Below, piece after piece: positions 1-8,098 of a stretch of 32,113 nt of DNA. Made by a program: the position numbers and the translations under genes. The stretch is taken from the NCBI GenBank assembly GCA_031260605.1, contig JAISLF010000079.1, forward strand, positions 1 through 32,113. Direction: 5' to 3'. This DNA comes from Oscillospiraceae bacterium. Its GTDB lineage: Bacteria > Bacillota > Clostridia > Oscillospirales > Oscillospiraceae. How positions within the stretch are numbered: position 1 is the first letter of the stretch; each line of letters opens with the position of its first letter. A model generated the notes under the pieces. The model saw only the letters and a program-made list of their open reading frames with translations. It made no database searches and was not told the DNA's origin.

Positions 1-1036
1 GGGCGACTTCTTTAGAAGAAGCAATCTTTTTTTATACGGGAACTGCGGTAGTGACAATACGGATTATGCCTTTCCCCGCGACGTATTGCGGTGGAGTGCG
101 CGAACGCTTCCGCTGCGCCACACGCAGGGGCGAAGCCTGTCGCGGCGTTGGCGGCTTGGGTAAGTCACCTACTTGCCGCGAACTACCTACGGGTGCCAAC
201 CAGGATTTGGCGAAGCACGCCCGCACCGCGCCTGCGCTGTGTTGTGCGGCAAGTAGGTGAGTCCCGTTTGCCACAGGTTGTGGCGGACTGGACACCGCGG
301 AACGCGGTGTCCTCCACAGTGTTTTGGCGTGGATTCGAGTATTCCCTGTGCCGTTGCGGCAACTCCTAACCCCGCGTGTCACGACGCGCAAAGCGCGGAG
401 AAAGACGAGGGCACCCGACGCACTCACGTCGTGCGGGTGCGTCGGGTTGACGCAAATTAGCGGCAAACACAACAAGGGACGCTGAGGGCAGCGTCCCCTA
501 CAAAGTGCAGCCCTACGGCAACGGAAACACAACCGCAACGCAAAGCATCCCCCACCGCCACAACAACACCCACCCCGTCGGGACACGCACCGCATTGCCG
601 CACAATGTGCGTCAGCAATCGTAGCAGTAACATCCTTCCGGTAACCACCCCCACCGCACCTCGCGGCAGGTGACAGCCTCACCTAAGTCTTTAGCCCCGC
701 ACAGGCTTCGCCCCTGCGTGCGGCGGTGCTCAGGAGTTCGCCACGACTACCGCACCTGTCGCGGTGTGGGCAGGGACTACATTGCAGCACAATCCCGCCC
801 GGCATAAAAAAAAGATTGCTTCTTCTAAAGAAGTCGCCCCTTTTTTGGTTACTTTTTTCCGGCGAAGCGGAAAAAAGTAACCGCCGCCGCGCGTAGCGGC
901 ACCTCTGCGCGACCACCAGCGCCTCTGGTGAACAAGCATTAAGCTGCAATAAGCAAAAGTCCTAACACTAAAAAACCCGTCCGCCGCAACACTTCAGCCT
1001 TTGGTGAAAAAGCATTAAGCCGCAATAAGCAAAAGC
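1..1036. repeat. Intergenic mosaic repeat, copy 1 (left edge cut by window)
   Basis: This gene-free stretch begins inside a border module (GGGCGACTTCTTTAGAAGAA, then a T run) and ends near 795-960 with the inverted form of that module. The right end continues into the hairpin whose arms begin GGTTACTTTTTTCCG, then a tail ending TGGTGAACAAGCATTAAGC. The tail is repeated in degenerate form at about 994-1036. The core (about 60-790) shares blocks with the other five copies, including a 22-bp palindrome at 476-497, a block around 570-625, and a gene-like but non-coding block around 370-450. Open frames here are low complexity (Arg/Cys/Gly rich) and the same DNA is conserved between copies in several frames, so I call no gene. 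Confidence 0.85.
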
Positions 1037-1041
1037 ACCCA

Positions 1042-1096
1042 AACACAAAAAAACTCCCCCCGCGAAACCCTTCGCGAAGGAAGTTTTTTGTGTTTT
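1042..1096 (-). terminator. Rho-independent terminator of the ABC lipoprotein gene
   Basis: Long imperfect hairpin just past the stop of the minus-strand gene. The outer arms are AACACAAAAAAACT and AGTTTTTTGTGTT, and the inner stem is GCGAA/TTCGC. Read on the minus strand it is a G/C-containing stem flanked by A and T runs. Confidence 0.75.
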
Positions 1097-1111
1097 CAGA
1101 ATAAAACCTAA

Positions 1112-2095
1112 TTATTCCCCAACAATCTTGGCGCTGTTTAGGATTTCCTCCGGAATTGTAACCCCAAGAATTCCCGCCGTAACAGAATTGATGTAAATGT
1201 CCGTAACCGGGATTGTGCGCGCCGGAATGTCCGCCGGTGCCTTTCCTCCGAGAATGTCGGCCGCTATAACGGCTGTTTCCTTGCCGAGATTCGTGTAGTT
1301 TACGCCGTAGGAGGCAAAACCGCCGTCGGTAACCATAGAATCCGCGCCGACATAAAGCGGGATTTTCGCCGAATTAAATACGTCAGAGACGATCGGCATA
1401 GCGGCGGCAACCGTGTTGTCCGTCGGGATAAACACAATGTCGCACTTTGTCGAGAGCGTCTGCGCCGCCTGCTGAAGCTCAGAGGTGTTTGTGACGGGCT
1501 GCTCAACGATTGCCAGTCCGTTTTCTGCGGCGTACGCCTTGAGGTCGTTGACGGTTGAGACGGAATTTGCCTCACCTGAATTGTAGATTGTGCCGATGGT
1601 CTTGAAGCCGGGCGTCAGCTCTGTTGCAAGCTTGATAATGTCAACCGCAGAAATCCAGTCTGACGTTCCGGTGATATTTCCGCCGGGTTTTTCGAGAGAA
1701 TCGACAAGCTCCGCGCCGACAGGGTCTGTTACTGCTGAGAACACAATCGGAATCTCTTCTGACGCGGCTTGCATTGCCTGCGCGGACGGCGTTGCAATCG
1801 CGACGACAAGGTCGAACTTGTCGTTGGCAAAGCCCTGCGCGATTGTGTTCAGGTTTGTCATATCACCCTGAGCGTTTTTGTAGTCAATCGTGATGTTCTG
1901 CCCGTCTACATAGCCCTTTGCGGCAAGCTCTGCAATGAATGACGTACGCACCTCGTCAAGCGACGGATGCTCGACGATCTGGATGATTCCGACCTTGAAG
2001 TTCTTGTTCGGAGTTGTTTTTTTGTTGCAGGCAAAGAGGGCGACACACATAATTATCGCCAAAACCGCAGCAATTCCTTTCTTAAAGTTTTTCAT
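1112..2095 (-). CDS. ABC transporter substrate-binding lipoprotein (ABC_sub_bind / TrpX-like)
   Basis: Predicted 327-residue extracytoplasmic binding protein. Residues 1-22 form a lipoprotein signal peptide with lipobox L20-F-A-C23, so the mature protein should be anchored to the outer face of the membrane. The remainder (about 34-325) matches the ABC_sub_bind family: KVGIIQIVEHPSLDEVR at the start of lobe 1, then FDLVVAIATPSAQAM, and IPIVFSAVTDPVGAELV. Characterised relatives bind tryptophan or tyrosine, but ligand cannot be read from sequence. The start is supported by a GAGGT ribosome binding site upstream of ATG. In this family a permease and an ATPase usually follow. Here the gene has its own promoter and terminator and no transporter partner is in the window, so it is an orphan or its partners lie elsewhere. 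Confidence 0.9.
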   Translation of the reverse strand: MKNFKKGIAAVLAIIMCVALFACNKKTTPNKNFKVGIIQIVEHPSLDEVRTSFIAELAAKGYVDGQNITIDYKNAQGDMTNLNTIAQGFANDKFDLVVAIATPSAQAMQAASEEIPIVFSAVTDPVGAELVDSLEKPGGNITGTSDWISAVDIIKLATELTPGFKTIGTIYNSGEANSVSTVNDLKAYAAENGLAIVEQPVTNTSELQQAAQTLSTKCDIVFIPTDNTVAAAMPIVSDVFNSAKIPLYVGADSMVTDGGFASYGVNYTNLGKETAVIAADILGGKAPADIPARTIPVTDIYINSVTAGILGVTIPEEILNSAKIVGE

Positions 2096-2146
2096 TTTGG
2101 TTTACCTCAGTATAAAACATATATGTATGTATTGAATACGTAGTTT

Positions 2147-2175
2147 AGTATTGCATAAAGCGGCGGATTTGTCAA
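2147..2175 (-). promoter_or_regulatory. Sigma-A type promoter of the ABC lipoprotein gene
   Basis: On the minus strand, a consensus -35 TTGACA (2170-2175) lies 17 bases from a -10 AATACT (2147-2152), about 50 bases upstream of the start codon. The -10 matches four of six consensus positions. Confidence 0.6.
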
Positions 2176-2262
2176 GGGGGTTAGTTTATTTTTTATTTTG
2201 GGCTGATGTTGGATTTCCTCCGGGGGGTAGTTCTTTTTTGGGGGACGTTTTGGGGGGCTTAA

Positions 2263-3385
2263 GGACTGGGGCTTGGTTTTGCGTTTTGGCGGGGGGTGTT
2301 TTGACTTTGGTGCGTTCAACTGTGCGCCGGAGAGTGCGGTGTTTGTAATTGGTGCGAAGCTGCGCCTCGCGACTCTGCTTTACGCCTGCGCGGCGGGCGG
2401 TTCCTTTCTTGTCTTGGTTCGCGGGGGGTGCCGGTGGGCGGTTTTGCGTTTTGGCGGGGCGGGTTGTTTTGACTTTGGTGCGTTCAGCTGTACGCCGGAG
2501 CGTTCGGCGTTTTTAATTGCGGCGAAGCTGCGCCTCGCCGCGCTGCTGAACGCCTGCGCGGCGGGCGGTTCCTTTCTTGTCTTGGCAAGAAAGGAACCAA
2601 AGAAGCCGCTTTTGGGCTTAGGTGTTTGCGTTGCGGCAAGTACACGCGTCCGTGCGTCCGGATTCGGACAGAATTGGCGACTGACGGGCTTTAGCCCTAT
2701 GTGCGGGCGGTAGGTGTCGGCGGGTGGCAACCGGAATTTGGCGAAGCCAACCCGCACCGCGCCCTGCGCTGTTGCGGCGGGCAATACCCCGCGTGTCACG
2801 ACGCGCAAAGCGCGGAGGTAGACGAGGGCACCTGACCGCACCCACATAGCAGGGTGCGGTGGTGCGATGCAAACGTCAGCGTCAAACCAAACAAGGGACG
2901 TCGAGAACGTCGTCCCCTACGTAGATTGTTGTGGCAACGGGGCATTGTATTGAACCGTAAGTTCACGCCTGCCGCCACCACAAACCAACCCCGTCGGGAC
3001 ACGCACCATATTGCCGCACAATATGCGTCAGCAATCGTAGAAGCAATTACCTTCCGGTTGGCACCCGTAGGCAGTCCGCGGTAACAAACCCCTTACCCAA
3101 GTCGCCAACCCCGCGACAGGCTTTGACCCTACGTGCGGCGCAGAGATGGCGTTCGCCGCTGCCGCCGCAATACGTCGCGGGGAGAGGCACACTCCGCATT
3201 GCCACTATCGCAGTTCCCGTATAAAAAAAGATTGCTTCTTCTAAAGAAGTCGCCCCTTTTTTGGTTACTTTTTTCCGGCGAAGCGGAAAAAAGTAACCGC
3301 CGCCACGCGTAGTGGCACCTCTGCGCGACCACCAGCGCCCCTGGTGAACAAGCATTAAGCTGCAACCAACCAGAAGTCCTTAAAT
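2263..3385. repeat. Intergenic mosaic repeat, copy 2
   Basis: Lies between the divergent genes at 2095 and 3493. Its left part is a duplicated arm (see 2277-2606) ending in a hairpin with arms GGTTCCTTTCTTG and CAAGAAAGGAACC. The core (about 2625-3200) runs in the same orientation as in copies 1, 4 and 6, with a 22-bp palindrome at 2895-2916. The right border has the inverted module AAGATTGCTTCTTCTAAAGA, the GGTTACTTTTTTCCG hairpin and the GGTGAACAAGCATTAAGC tail. That end is the reverse complement of the left end of copy 3. The longest open frames (about 150 codons) are not conserved as proteins between copies, so no gene is called. Confidence 0.88.
2277..2606. repeat. Tandem direct duplication, period 165 bp, in the left arm of copy 2
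   Basis: The string TTTTGCGTTTTGGC begins at 2277 and again at 2442, exactly 165 bases apart. It is followed in both units by a GTGCGTTCA block, a TTTGTAATTG-like block, GCGAAGCTGCGCCTCG, and GCCTGCGCGGCGGGCGGTTC. Only the second unit completes the hairpin (CAAGAAAGGAACC). In the first unit the distal hairpin arm is replaced by a G-rich sequence. Confidence 0.8.
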
Positions 3386-3414
3386 CAAAACACCCCCGCC
3401 CACCAAAACTCCCC

Positions 3415-3443
3415 TTGCAATTTCAAATAACTTATGCTATAAT
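3415..3443 (+). promoter_or_regulatory. Sigma-A type promoter of the YdcF-to-MutL operon
   Basis: -35 TTGCAA (3415-3420), a 17-base spacer, and a perfect -10 TATAAT (3438-3443). Transcription should start near 3450-3452, essentially at an ATG that opens a 14-codon frame. A perfect 12-bp palindrome, GCGGTATACCGC (3472-3483), lies between promoter and gene. Confidence 0.75.
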
Positions 3444-3451
3444 CTGAACTA

Positions 3452-3496
3452 ATGGATTATAGCATTTTTCGGCGGTATACCGCACTAAGCCTTTGA
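3452..3496 (+). CDS. Possible leaderless 14-codon leader peptide
   Basis: An ATG frame of 14 codons (MDYSIFRRYTALSL) begins within a base or two of the predicted transcription start. Its TGA stop overlaps the TTG start of the next gene (TTGA), the geometry of translational coupling. The next gene has no ribosome binding site of its own, which would make coupling useful. The frame contains no run of one amino acid that would suggest classical attenuation. It is too short for statistical support and could be chance. Confidence 0.3.
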   Translation: MDYSIFRRYTALSL

Positions 3497-4239
3497 ACAC
3501 AACCACACTAACCGCAATCCGCATAATTCTTGTTATCGCGGGCTTGCTTTTTATTGCCGGCGCGATAGTTGTTTTGATTTCATTTGTCGCGCTGTGGAAC
3601 TTCGTTCAACTGTCGGTTGGCGTGTTTTTTGTTGCGCTCGGCGTATTTTTGCCGTGGCTGATTCAGAAAAGGTTTTTTTTCGCCGCCGTTTTTATTGTAA
3701 TTGCGCTGGTGCTGGTGGGCTGCGCCTTCCTCGCGGTTTACGGCAACGCCGATAATGCCGACTACACGGAGGACGCTGTTATTGTTCTCGGCGCGGGACT
3801 GCGCGGAGAAGCTCCGTCGTATCCCCTACAGGCGCGGCTCGAGGAAACCGCCGAGTATTACGCCAAAAACCCGGACTGCGTTGTCGTCGTCTGCGGGGCG
3901 CAGGGCGCAAACGAAACAATCACCGAGGCTGAGGCTATGCGCCGCTACCTCGTCCTGCACGGCGTACCTTACGAGGCGGTAATTATTGAAAACCGCTCCG
4001 TAACAACGAATCAAAACCTGACCTTTGCGGACGAGCTTTTGACGGAGCGTTTTCCGAAGGGCTATCGCGCGGTCGTCATCACAAGCGCGTTTCACGTGTT
4101 CCGCGCGGGCTGTCTTGCGCGCGGCAGCGGGATTAATTCCGCCCATATCGGCGCGGATATAGGTTTTTTTGGCGCACCCGCAAACTACATTCGCGAGCTT
4201 GTCGCCGTTGCGGCAATGATTTTCGGAAGAAAGGGGTAA
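3493..4239 (+). CDS. YdcF/SanA/ElyC-like DUF218 membrane protein
   Basis: Predicted 248-residue envelope protein. Three hydrophobic helices (about 10-35, 38-56, 61-83) precede a DUF218 domain (about 92-235). Family landmarks are AVIVLGAGLRG (95-105), an Ala/Gly turn (CGAQGANE) where relatives have SGGxG, then EA..MRRYL, an S-x-x-T-x-x-N signature (S169-TTNQN) and VITSAFHVFRA with H201. Relatives affect peptidoglycan or polysaccharide metabolism, but the reaction is not firmly established. TTG is chosen because the only upstream in-frame codons before a stop at 3460 contain no start. There is no clear ribosome binding site. It is first in an operon with DUF2284 four bases downstream. Confidence 0.85.
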   Translation: MNTTTLTAIRIILVIAGLLFIAGAIVVLISFVALWNFVQLSVGVFFVALGVFLPWLIQKRFFFAAVFIVIALVLVGCAFLAVYGNADNADYTEDAVIVLGAGLRGEAPSYPLQARLEETAEYYAKNPDCVVVVCGAQGANETITEAEAMRRYLVLHGVPYEAVIIENRSVTTNQNLTFADELLTERFPKGYRAVVITSAFHVFRAGCLARGSGINSAHIGADIGFFGAPANYIRELVAVAAMIFGRKG

Positions 4240-4243
4240 CTCA

Positions 4244-4783
4244 ATGCTTAACTTTGAAAAACTGAACCTGCTGGCGCAGGAATACGGCTTTACGGACTGC
4301 GGCGATATGGACTGCACAACGCTTGAGTTTTTGCCCGAGGTCCGCGCGATGTGCGCGGCGGACAAGTGCGCGAAGTTTAACCGCTCCTGGTCCTGTCCCC
4401 CCGCCTCCGGCACTCTTGAGGAAAACGCCGAAAAGGCCGCGCAGTATCGCCGCGGGATTATTGTGCAAACTGTCACGCAGCTTGAAGACAGCTTTGATTT
4501 CGAGGGTATGGCGGACGGCGCAAAGCGGCACGGCGAGGCATTTGAAAAAATGCGCCGTGAGCTGAAAAAGGATTACCCGGATATGTTTCCGATGGGCGCG
4601 GGCGGTTGCTCAAAATGCGCGCAGTGCACGTACCCCGACGCACCCTGCCGTTTTCCCGACGATCTGACGCACTCAATGGAGGCCTGCGGACTGCTTGTCT
4701 CAAAGGTCTGTACCGATAACGGAATGAAATACAATCACGGAAAGGACACGCTATGCTACACCGCGTGCTTCCTGCTGGAGTAA
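4244..4783 (+). CDS. DUF2284 cysteine-rich metal-binding protein
   Basis: Predicted 179-residue soluble protein with 13 cysteines. The C122-x2-C-x2-C-x6-C135 block (GGCSKCAQCTYPDAPCRFP) and the N-terminal C37/C42/C51-PP block are diagnostic of DUF2284, annotated in databases as putative metal-binding. An iron-sulfur cluster is plausible from the ferredoxin-like spacing. The function is unknown and I do not assign one. An AAGGGG ribosome binding site lies seven bases before the ATG. The gene sits between the YdcF-like gene and a glycosyltransferase with only a few bases on either side, so it is co-transcribed with envelope genes. That does not by itself imply an envelope role. Confidence 0.88.
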   Translation: MLNFEKLNLLAQEYGFTDCGDMDCTTLEFLPEVRAMCAADKCAKFNRSWSCPPASGTLEENAEKAAQYRRGIIVQTVTQLEDSFDFEGMADGAKRHGEAFEKMRRELKKDYPDMFPMGAGGCSKCAQCTYPDAPCRFPDDLTHSMEACGLLVSKVCTDNGMKYNHGKDTLCYTACFLLE

Positions 4784-4790
4784 TACGCAA

Positions 4791-5753
4791 ATGAGTTCTA
4801 CGCTAAACATAGTAATCCCCTGCTACAACGAGCACGACGCGCTGCCGTTAACAATTCCTGTTCTAAAGGACGTTCTGGACGGACTCAAGGCATCAGGAAA
4901 GGTGTCTGCTGCCAGCCGCGTTCTTCTTGTGGACGACGGTTCGCGCGACGATACATGGAGTATCATAAAAAATGCTTCCGAAACGGACGGCGCAACCTTT
5001 TCCGGCGTCAAGCTCTCGCGCAACGGCGGAACGCAAAAGGGCCTGCTCGCGGGAACTGACGCTGCCGTCAATGTTTTCGGCGCGGATTTTGTCATATCAA
5101 CGGACGCGGACCTGCAGGACGATATACTGACCGTCGAGAAAATGACGGATTTGTTTAACTCCGGCACAGACGTTGTTTACGGCGTGCGAAATGACAGAAC
5201 GGCGGATAGCGGTTTCAAAAAGCTGACGGCGCAAGCCTTTTATAAGCTCTCCCGCGCTATGGGAATCGAGAGCGTGTACAACCATTCAGACTACAGAATG
5301 CTCTCGCGCCGCGTCTGCCTGCATTTACTGTCCTACCGCGAAAGTGATGTTTTTATCAGAAATATAGTGCCGAAAATCGGTTACCGCTCCGAAACTGTTG
5401 AATACGCGCGTCTTGAGCGCAACGCGGGCACCACAAAATACAACTTCATCAAGCTGTTCGCCCTCGCCATTTCGGGAATCGTTTCGTCCTCGCTGCGGCC
5501 TGTGCGGCTGATTTTCGGCGCGTCGGCGGTATCCGCACTGTTCGGAATCGCATACTTCATCGCCGCCTGCGTGACAGGCTATGTCAAGCACTCGCTGCTC
5601 GCCGCGCTGTGGATTGTCTGCGCTGTTATAACCGCGAGCATTGCAGTTGTCGGAGAATACGCGGGACGCGCGTATATTGAAAGTAAACACCGCCCGAATT
5701 ACTTCATTGAAGAAATAGCGGGCGAAACAAATATAAGTGAAGTGAAGAATTAA
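4791..5753 (+). CDS. GT2 family membrane glycosyltransferase (GtrB/CsbB/DPM1-like)
   Basis: Predicted 320-residue polyprenyl-phosphate-type glycosyltransferase. The GT-A domain shows IVIPCYNE (7-14), the nucleotide-binding DDGS (48-51) and the metal-binding DADLQD (105-110). Next comes the family segment ERNAGTTKYNFIKL (209-222), where most relatives have G-x-SKY. Two C-terminal transmembrane helices follow (about 238-262 and 268-290). Relatives move a sugar from a nucleotide donor to undecaprenyl or dolichyl phosphate at the inner membrane face for cell-wall or teichoic-acid decoration. The sugar is not predictable. The stop overlaps the next start by one base (TAATG). No flippase (GtrA) or final transferase is adjacent. 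Confidence 0.92.
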   Translation: MSSTLNIVIPCYNEHDALPLTIPVLKDVLDGLKASGKVSAASRVLLVDDGSRDDTWSIIKNASETDGATFSGVKLSRNGGTQKGLLAGTDAAVNVFGADFVISTDADLQDDILTVEKMTDLFNSGTDVVYGVRNDRTADSGFKKLTAQAFYKLSRAMGIESVYNHSDYRMLSRRVCLHLLSYRESDVFIRNIVPKIGYRSETVEYARLERNAGTTKYNFIKLFALAISGIVSSSLRPVRLIFGASAVSALFGIAYFIAACVTGYVKHSLLAALWIVCAVITASIAVVGEYAGRAYIESKHRPNYFIEEIAGETNISEVKN

Positions 5754-7231
5754 TGTCAGGTACTCTTGTTAAAGGCAAATCACACGGACTCGACCTTACC
5801 CAAGGTCGAGTTCCTACTCTTTTACTGCGTTTTGCGTGGCCGTTTCTCGTTTCCGGACTTATCTCCGCGCTGTACGGCGTCGCAGATACGTTCGTAATCG
5901 GAAAATACGGCTCGGAAGCCGCAATCTCCGGCGTCGGCACGGCAACGCAGGTTCTGAACTTCGTGTATACCGCAACAATCGGAATCGGCACAGGCGGAAC
6001 TGTGCTAATCGGGCGCAAAATCGGCGAACGCGACGATAAGGGCGCGGCAAAAGCCGTCGGCTCGTTTATGACAATCGGCGCAATACTTATGGTTGTGTTA
6101 ACCGCGTTTATTTTCTTTATGCGCGACCCGCTGATTGCAATTATGAAAGCCCCCGCAGACTCTGTTGCGCACGCCGTTACATATGTGAATATTACCGTTA
6201 TAGGTGTACCCTTTCTAATCGGGTTTAACTTCATCTCCGCCATTCAAAGAGGTATGGGCAACTCAAAAAACCCGAGTATTGTCGGCGCAATCGGCTGCTT
6301 TACAAATATCATACTGGACTTTGTGTTTGCCGGCGGACTCGGAATGGGCGCGTTCGGAGTCGCTCTTGCTACTGTCATCGCGCAGGCAGTAACCTTCATT
6401 GTAATCGGCGGAATGCTGCTTAAAAACAAATTCCCGTTTGCGTTCACAAAAAAGGATTTCCGTCTGCACAAGCCCTCCGTCTCCGCGGTGTTCCGCGTCG
6501 GGATTCCGCTTTGGGCGCAGGAAATTGTAGTGCACATCTCCTTTATGATAATCCAGGGTGTTGTGAACAATATGGGCACAGACGCCTCAGCCTCCGTCAC
6601 GCTTATATCAAAGGTTTTCAATATCGGCGGAATGTTCCCGCTTGCAATCGGAAGTGCAATTGCCGCGATGAGCGCGCAGAATCTCGGCGCGGGGCGGCGC
6701 GACAGGGCGCTTTCCGCTCTGAAGTGGGGCATACTCTATTCGCTTATAATTGAGGTTGTGTTCTGTGCCTGGTGTCAAATCGCACCTTCGACTATCACCT
6801 CACAGCTTGCGCCGGGCAAGGAGGGCGTCATTTTAGGCGCGGCGTCTTACCTGCGCGCGTTCTCGATTGACCTCGTGCTCATCGGGCTTGTTTTCCCGAT
6901 AAACTCGTTTTTGTCCGGGCTCGGAAAGGCGTTTGTCACAATGACGCACTCGCTTGCGTCAACGTTTTTGGTTCGCGTACCGCTGTCTCTTCTTTTCTCA
7001 AGGATTGCAGGCGACCTCAACACGAAGCTGTATTTCGTAGGTCTTGCCGCGCCGATTGCCTCGGTGCTGTCGCTGATTATCTGCTTTGTGTACATAACAG
7101 TCTATTTCCGCCGCCTGGAACGCACGGAAGAGAGACTTCCGGTTCCCGCTGAGGCAGCACCGTCCGCCACAGCGGAACCCACTGCAGAAGCCCTGCCCGT
7201 CGCAGCCGCTCAGGCAAGCACCTCCGATTGA
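5753..7231 (+). CDS. MATE family efflux transporter
   Basis: Predicted 492-residue polytopic protein with the usual 12-helix MATE plan in two homologous halves. It has the typical N-terminal lead-in DLTQGRVPTLLLRFAWPFLV and SALYGVADTFVIGKYG in helix 1-2. It should export drugs or metabolites using a sodium or proton gradient, but substrate cannot be inferred. The C-terminal 35 residues are a Pro/Ala/Glu-rich tail not needed for the fold. The gene overlaps the glycosyltransferase stop by one base and the rsmA TTG start by four, so it is translated within the operon. A 10-bp perfect inverted repeat lies at 5788-5811 in codons 12-20. Confidence 0.93.
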   Translation: MSGTLVKGKSHGLDLTQGRVPTLLLRFAWPFLVSGLISALYGVADTFVIGKYGSEAAISGVGTATQVLNFVYTATIGIGTGGTVLIGRKIGERDDKGAAKAVGSFMTIGAILMVVLTAFIFFMRDPLIAIMKAPADSVAHAVTYVNITVIGVPFLIGFNFISAIQRGMGNSKNPSIVGAIGCFTNIILDFVFAGGLGMGAFGVALATVIAQAVTFIVIGGMLLKNKFPFAFTKKDFRLHKPSVSAVFRVGIPLWAQEIVVHISFMIIQGVVNNMGTDASASVTLISKVFNIGGMFPLAIGSAIAAMSAQNLGAGRRDRALSALKWGILYSLIIEVVFCAWCQIAPSTITSQLAPGKEGVILGAASYLRAFSIDLVLIGLVFPINSFLSGLGKAFVTMTHSLASTFLVRVPLSLLFSRIAGDLNTKLYFVGLAAPIASVLSLIICFVYITVYFRRLERTEERLPVPAEAAPSATAEPTAEALPVAAAQASTSD

Positions 7232-8067
7232 ACGTCCGCTCGGTACTGAACAACTATGGTCTGCGCGCTGACAAGGCGTTCGGGCAAAATTTCCTGACGG
7301 ACGAAAACATCCTGCGAAAAATTGCCGCTTCCTCCGGTGCGGATAAAGAATCGCACGTTTTGGAGGTCGGTCCCGGACTCGGTGCGCTGACAGAGTATCT
7401 CGCGCAGAGCGCGGGCTTTGTCACTGCCGTCGAGGCGGACAGAAGACTTATCCCCGCGCTGACCGACAGGTTTGGCGAGACGGGCAATGTACGGCTCGTG
7501 CAGGGCGACATTCTCAAGCAGGACTTTTCGGAGCTGCTCACCGCGCAGTCCGGGCTTGTGCCGCGCCTGTGCGCAAACCTGCCGTATAATATCACAACCC
7601 CTGTTATCATAAAGGCGCTTGAAAGCGGACTTTTCGCGTCTGTCACCGTTATGGTGCAAAAAGAGGTCGCGGAGCGTATGGCGGCAGTCCCCGGCAGTCC
7701 GGATTACGGCGCGTTTTCTGTTTTCACGCAGTATTATTCCTTGCCGAAAAGACTGTTTTCCGTGCCGCCGACCTGCTTTTTTCCGCCCCCAAAGGTCACG
7801 TCAGCCGTCATTCGGCTTGAGGTGCTGAAAGCGCCTCCTGTGCCGATCGGCGACACGACACTGTTCTTTCGCGTAGTCCGCGCCGCCTTTGCGCAGAGAC
7901 GCAAAACGCTGACAAACGCCCTGTCCGGCGAGTTTTCCGCTCTCGGGAAGGAGCGGATTGCCGCCGTTATAGAAGGCTGCGGTCTGCCGCCACAGGTGCG
8001 CGGCGAAACACTTACACTCGCGCAGTTCGCGGAGGTCGCAAACCTAATCGGCAAGATGCCGGACTGA
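7228..8067 (+). CDS. rsmA: 16S rRNA (adenine1518/1519-N6)-dimethyltransferase RsmA
   Basis: Predicted 279-residue KsgA/RsmA enzyme that dimethylates two adjacent adenines in the 3' terminal helix of 16S rRNA during small-subunit maturation, using S-adenosylmethionine. Visible motifs are AFGQNFLTD (18-25) at the N-terminus, the SAM-binding EVGPGLGALT (46-55), acidic EADRRL (69-74), and catalytic NLPYNI (117-122), then the helical C-terminal domain. The length is normal. The start is TTG, overlapping the stop of the MATE gene as TTGA, and the next ATG would remove the conserved N-terminus. Placement just before mutL is an operon choice, not a functional pairing that I can support. Confidence 0.96.
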   Translation: MNVRSVLNNYGLRADKAFGQNFLTDENILRKIAASSGADKESHVLEVGPGLGALTEYLAQSAGFVTAVEADRRLIPALTDRFGETGNVRLVQGDILKQDFSELLTAQSGLVPRLCANLPYNITTPVIIKALESGLFASVTVMVQKEVAERMAAVPGSPDYGAFSVFTQYYSLPKRLFSVPPTCFFPPPKVTSAVIRLEVLKAPPVPIGDTTLFFRVVRAAFAQRRKTLTNALSGEFSALGKERIAAVIEGCGLPPQVRGETLTLAQFAEVANLIGKMPD

Positions 8068-8098
8068 CGACGCACGCACGCATTATAAGGCAACACAA

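Noticed and set aside
32-949. Open frames of 65-216 codons in repeat copy 1
   Set aside because: They are Arg/Cys/Gly-rich, overlap on both strands, lack ribosome binding sites, and the DNA is conserved between repeat copies in several frames at once.
2273-3365. Open frames of up to 155 codons in repeat copy 2, including one containing FFPLRRKKVTKKGATSLEEA
   Set aside because: The string recurs in copies 1, 3 and 5 only because the border DNA recurs. Other frames of the same DNA are equally conserved, and the surrounding sequence differs.
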